Positions 4,853 through 5,169 of a DNA stretch of 5,169 bases are shown here, piece after piece; the first letter of the stretch is position 1; each line of letters begins with the position of its first letter. Below the pieces are notes generated by a model that searched no databases, was not told the origin of the DNA, and was given only the letters and a program-made list of their open reading frames with translations. Origin of the DNA: Gammaproteobacteria bacterium. Lineage in GTDB: Bacteria; Pseudomonadota; Gammaproteobacteria; UBA9214. A program made the translations under genes and the position numbers. The DNA lies in assembly GCA_029881775.1 (NCBI GenBank), contig JAOULY010000178.1:1-5169 (forward strand). The letters are read 5' to 3'.

Positions 4853-5005
4853 GGCAGGAGCGCCTTGCAGGCGCGATTCAATATTTCGCGGACAGCGTCC
4901 GCCCCGACAGCGCATCATTCAGCTCAAGTGTTGGAACAACCGCTGTAGGAGCGCCTTGCAGGCGCGATTAAATTTAAAAATCGCGCCTGCAAGGCGCTCC
5001 TACAG
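4853..5005. repeat. Third REP cluster, four units, including a near-perfect cruciform
   Basis: Units are 4853-4876 (+, A type, head degraded to GGCAGGA), 4886-4909 (-, B type, head degraded to CCCGACA), 4944-4967 (+, A type) and 4981-5004 (-, A type). The first pair has altered heads but intact stems. The second pair is exact: with flanking bases, 4943-4969 and 4979-5005 form 27-bp complementary arms around a nine-base AAATTTAAA loop. The head-to-head spacer between the pairs (4910-4943) is 34 nt, the same length as in the second array but unrelated in sequence. Confidence 0.92.
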
Positions 5006-5039
5006 GGTGTGTCGGGCACCATCTATCTCGTGGTCGTCG

Positions 5040-5045
5040 TATACT
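5040..5045 (+). promoter_or_regulatory. TATACT -10-like element immediately before the partial gene
   Basis: TATACT ends six bases before the GTG at 5052, so a transcript starting 7 bp downstream would begin at the start codon itself. No -35 hexamer or Shine-Dalgarno is apparent. The arrangement mirrors that before the patatin gene. Confidence 0.35.
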
Positions 5046-5051
5046 GTTGGT

Positions 5052-5169
5052 GTGAAATTACGCTTGCTAACTACATTACTGGTGCTTGGCTGTTTCATGC
5101 AGACCGCCGCGTTGGCGCGGGAGGCCGGCCGCACACCCACCAATCGCCTGAATGACCTGGCCCTGGCAG
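5052..5169 (+). CDS. Exported protein, N-terminal fragment (runs off window)
   Basis: An open frame begins at GTG (5052) and continues without a stop through the window end, giving 39 residues. Read with initiator Met, the N-terminus has Lys2 and Arg4, then a hydrophobic run LLTTLLVLGCFM, then QTAALA before REAGR. This is a good Sec signal peptide with a likely signal peptidase I cut after the ALA at residues 20-22. A lipobox reading at VLGC (Cys14) is possible but has an atypical Leu at -2 and a short hydrophobic stretch. The mature fragment after the cut (REAGRTPTNRLNDLALA) is too short to identify a family. There is no evident ribosome site; see the TATACT element at 5040. A later in-frame ATG (Met16) would destroy the signal. 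Confidence 0.6.
   Translation, partial: MKLRLLTTLLVLGCFMQTAALAREAGRTPTNRLNDLALA

Overview
The window looks like a chromosomal stretch from a moderately GC-rich gammaproteobacterium. The closest recognisable protein is a PpnN/YgdH-type nucleosidase of near-E. coli length. The exported proteins carry Gram-negative signal peptides, and every long intergenic gap is filled with REP-like palindromes of the GTAG(G) type. I cannot name the genus; a sulfur-oxidiser-like (Chromatiales-type) lineage is only a guess.

Layout from left to right. (1) 1-60: a REP inverted pair cut by the window edge. (2) 69-884, minus: NYN-domain ribonuclease-like protein with a C-terminal OST-HTH/LOTUS domain. (3) 885-1467: a plausible promoter for that gene, then a tandem REP array (about 105 bp period, organised as two roughly 211 bp dimers) that runs to within a few bases of the ppnN stop codon. 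(4) 1468-2838, minus: ppnN, nucleotide 5'-monophosphate nucleosidase (LOG family). (5) 2839-3369: the ppnN promoter region and a second REP array interleaved with a different palindromic repeat family. (6) 3370-4332, plus: patatin-like phospholipase with a Tat lipoprotein signal. (7) 4492-4791, plus: unrecognised small exported protein with six cysteines after the predicted cleavage site. (8) 4853-5004: a third REP cluster, including a near-ideal cruciform with 27-bp arms. (9) 5052 to the end, plus: the first 39 codons of an exported protein starting with GTG.

The two minus-strand genes read in the same direction but are separated by the array, and each has its own promoter candidate (both with TTGCAA at -35 and a 17-bp spacer). 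They are probably separate transcription units. The plus-strand genes encode cell-envelope or periplasmic proteins, but no shared pathway is evident. I see no defence system, CRISPR array, integrase, transposase, tRNA or rRNA. The most distinctive content is the REP landscape: 22 recognisable units whose stems covary, with regular spacing and higher-order duplication, and no RAYT transposase gene in the window.
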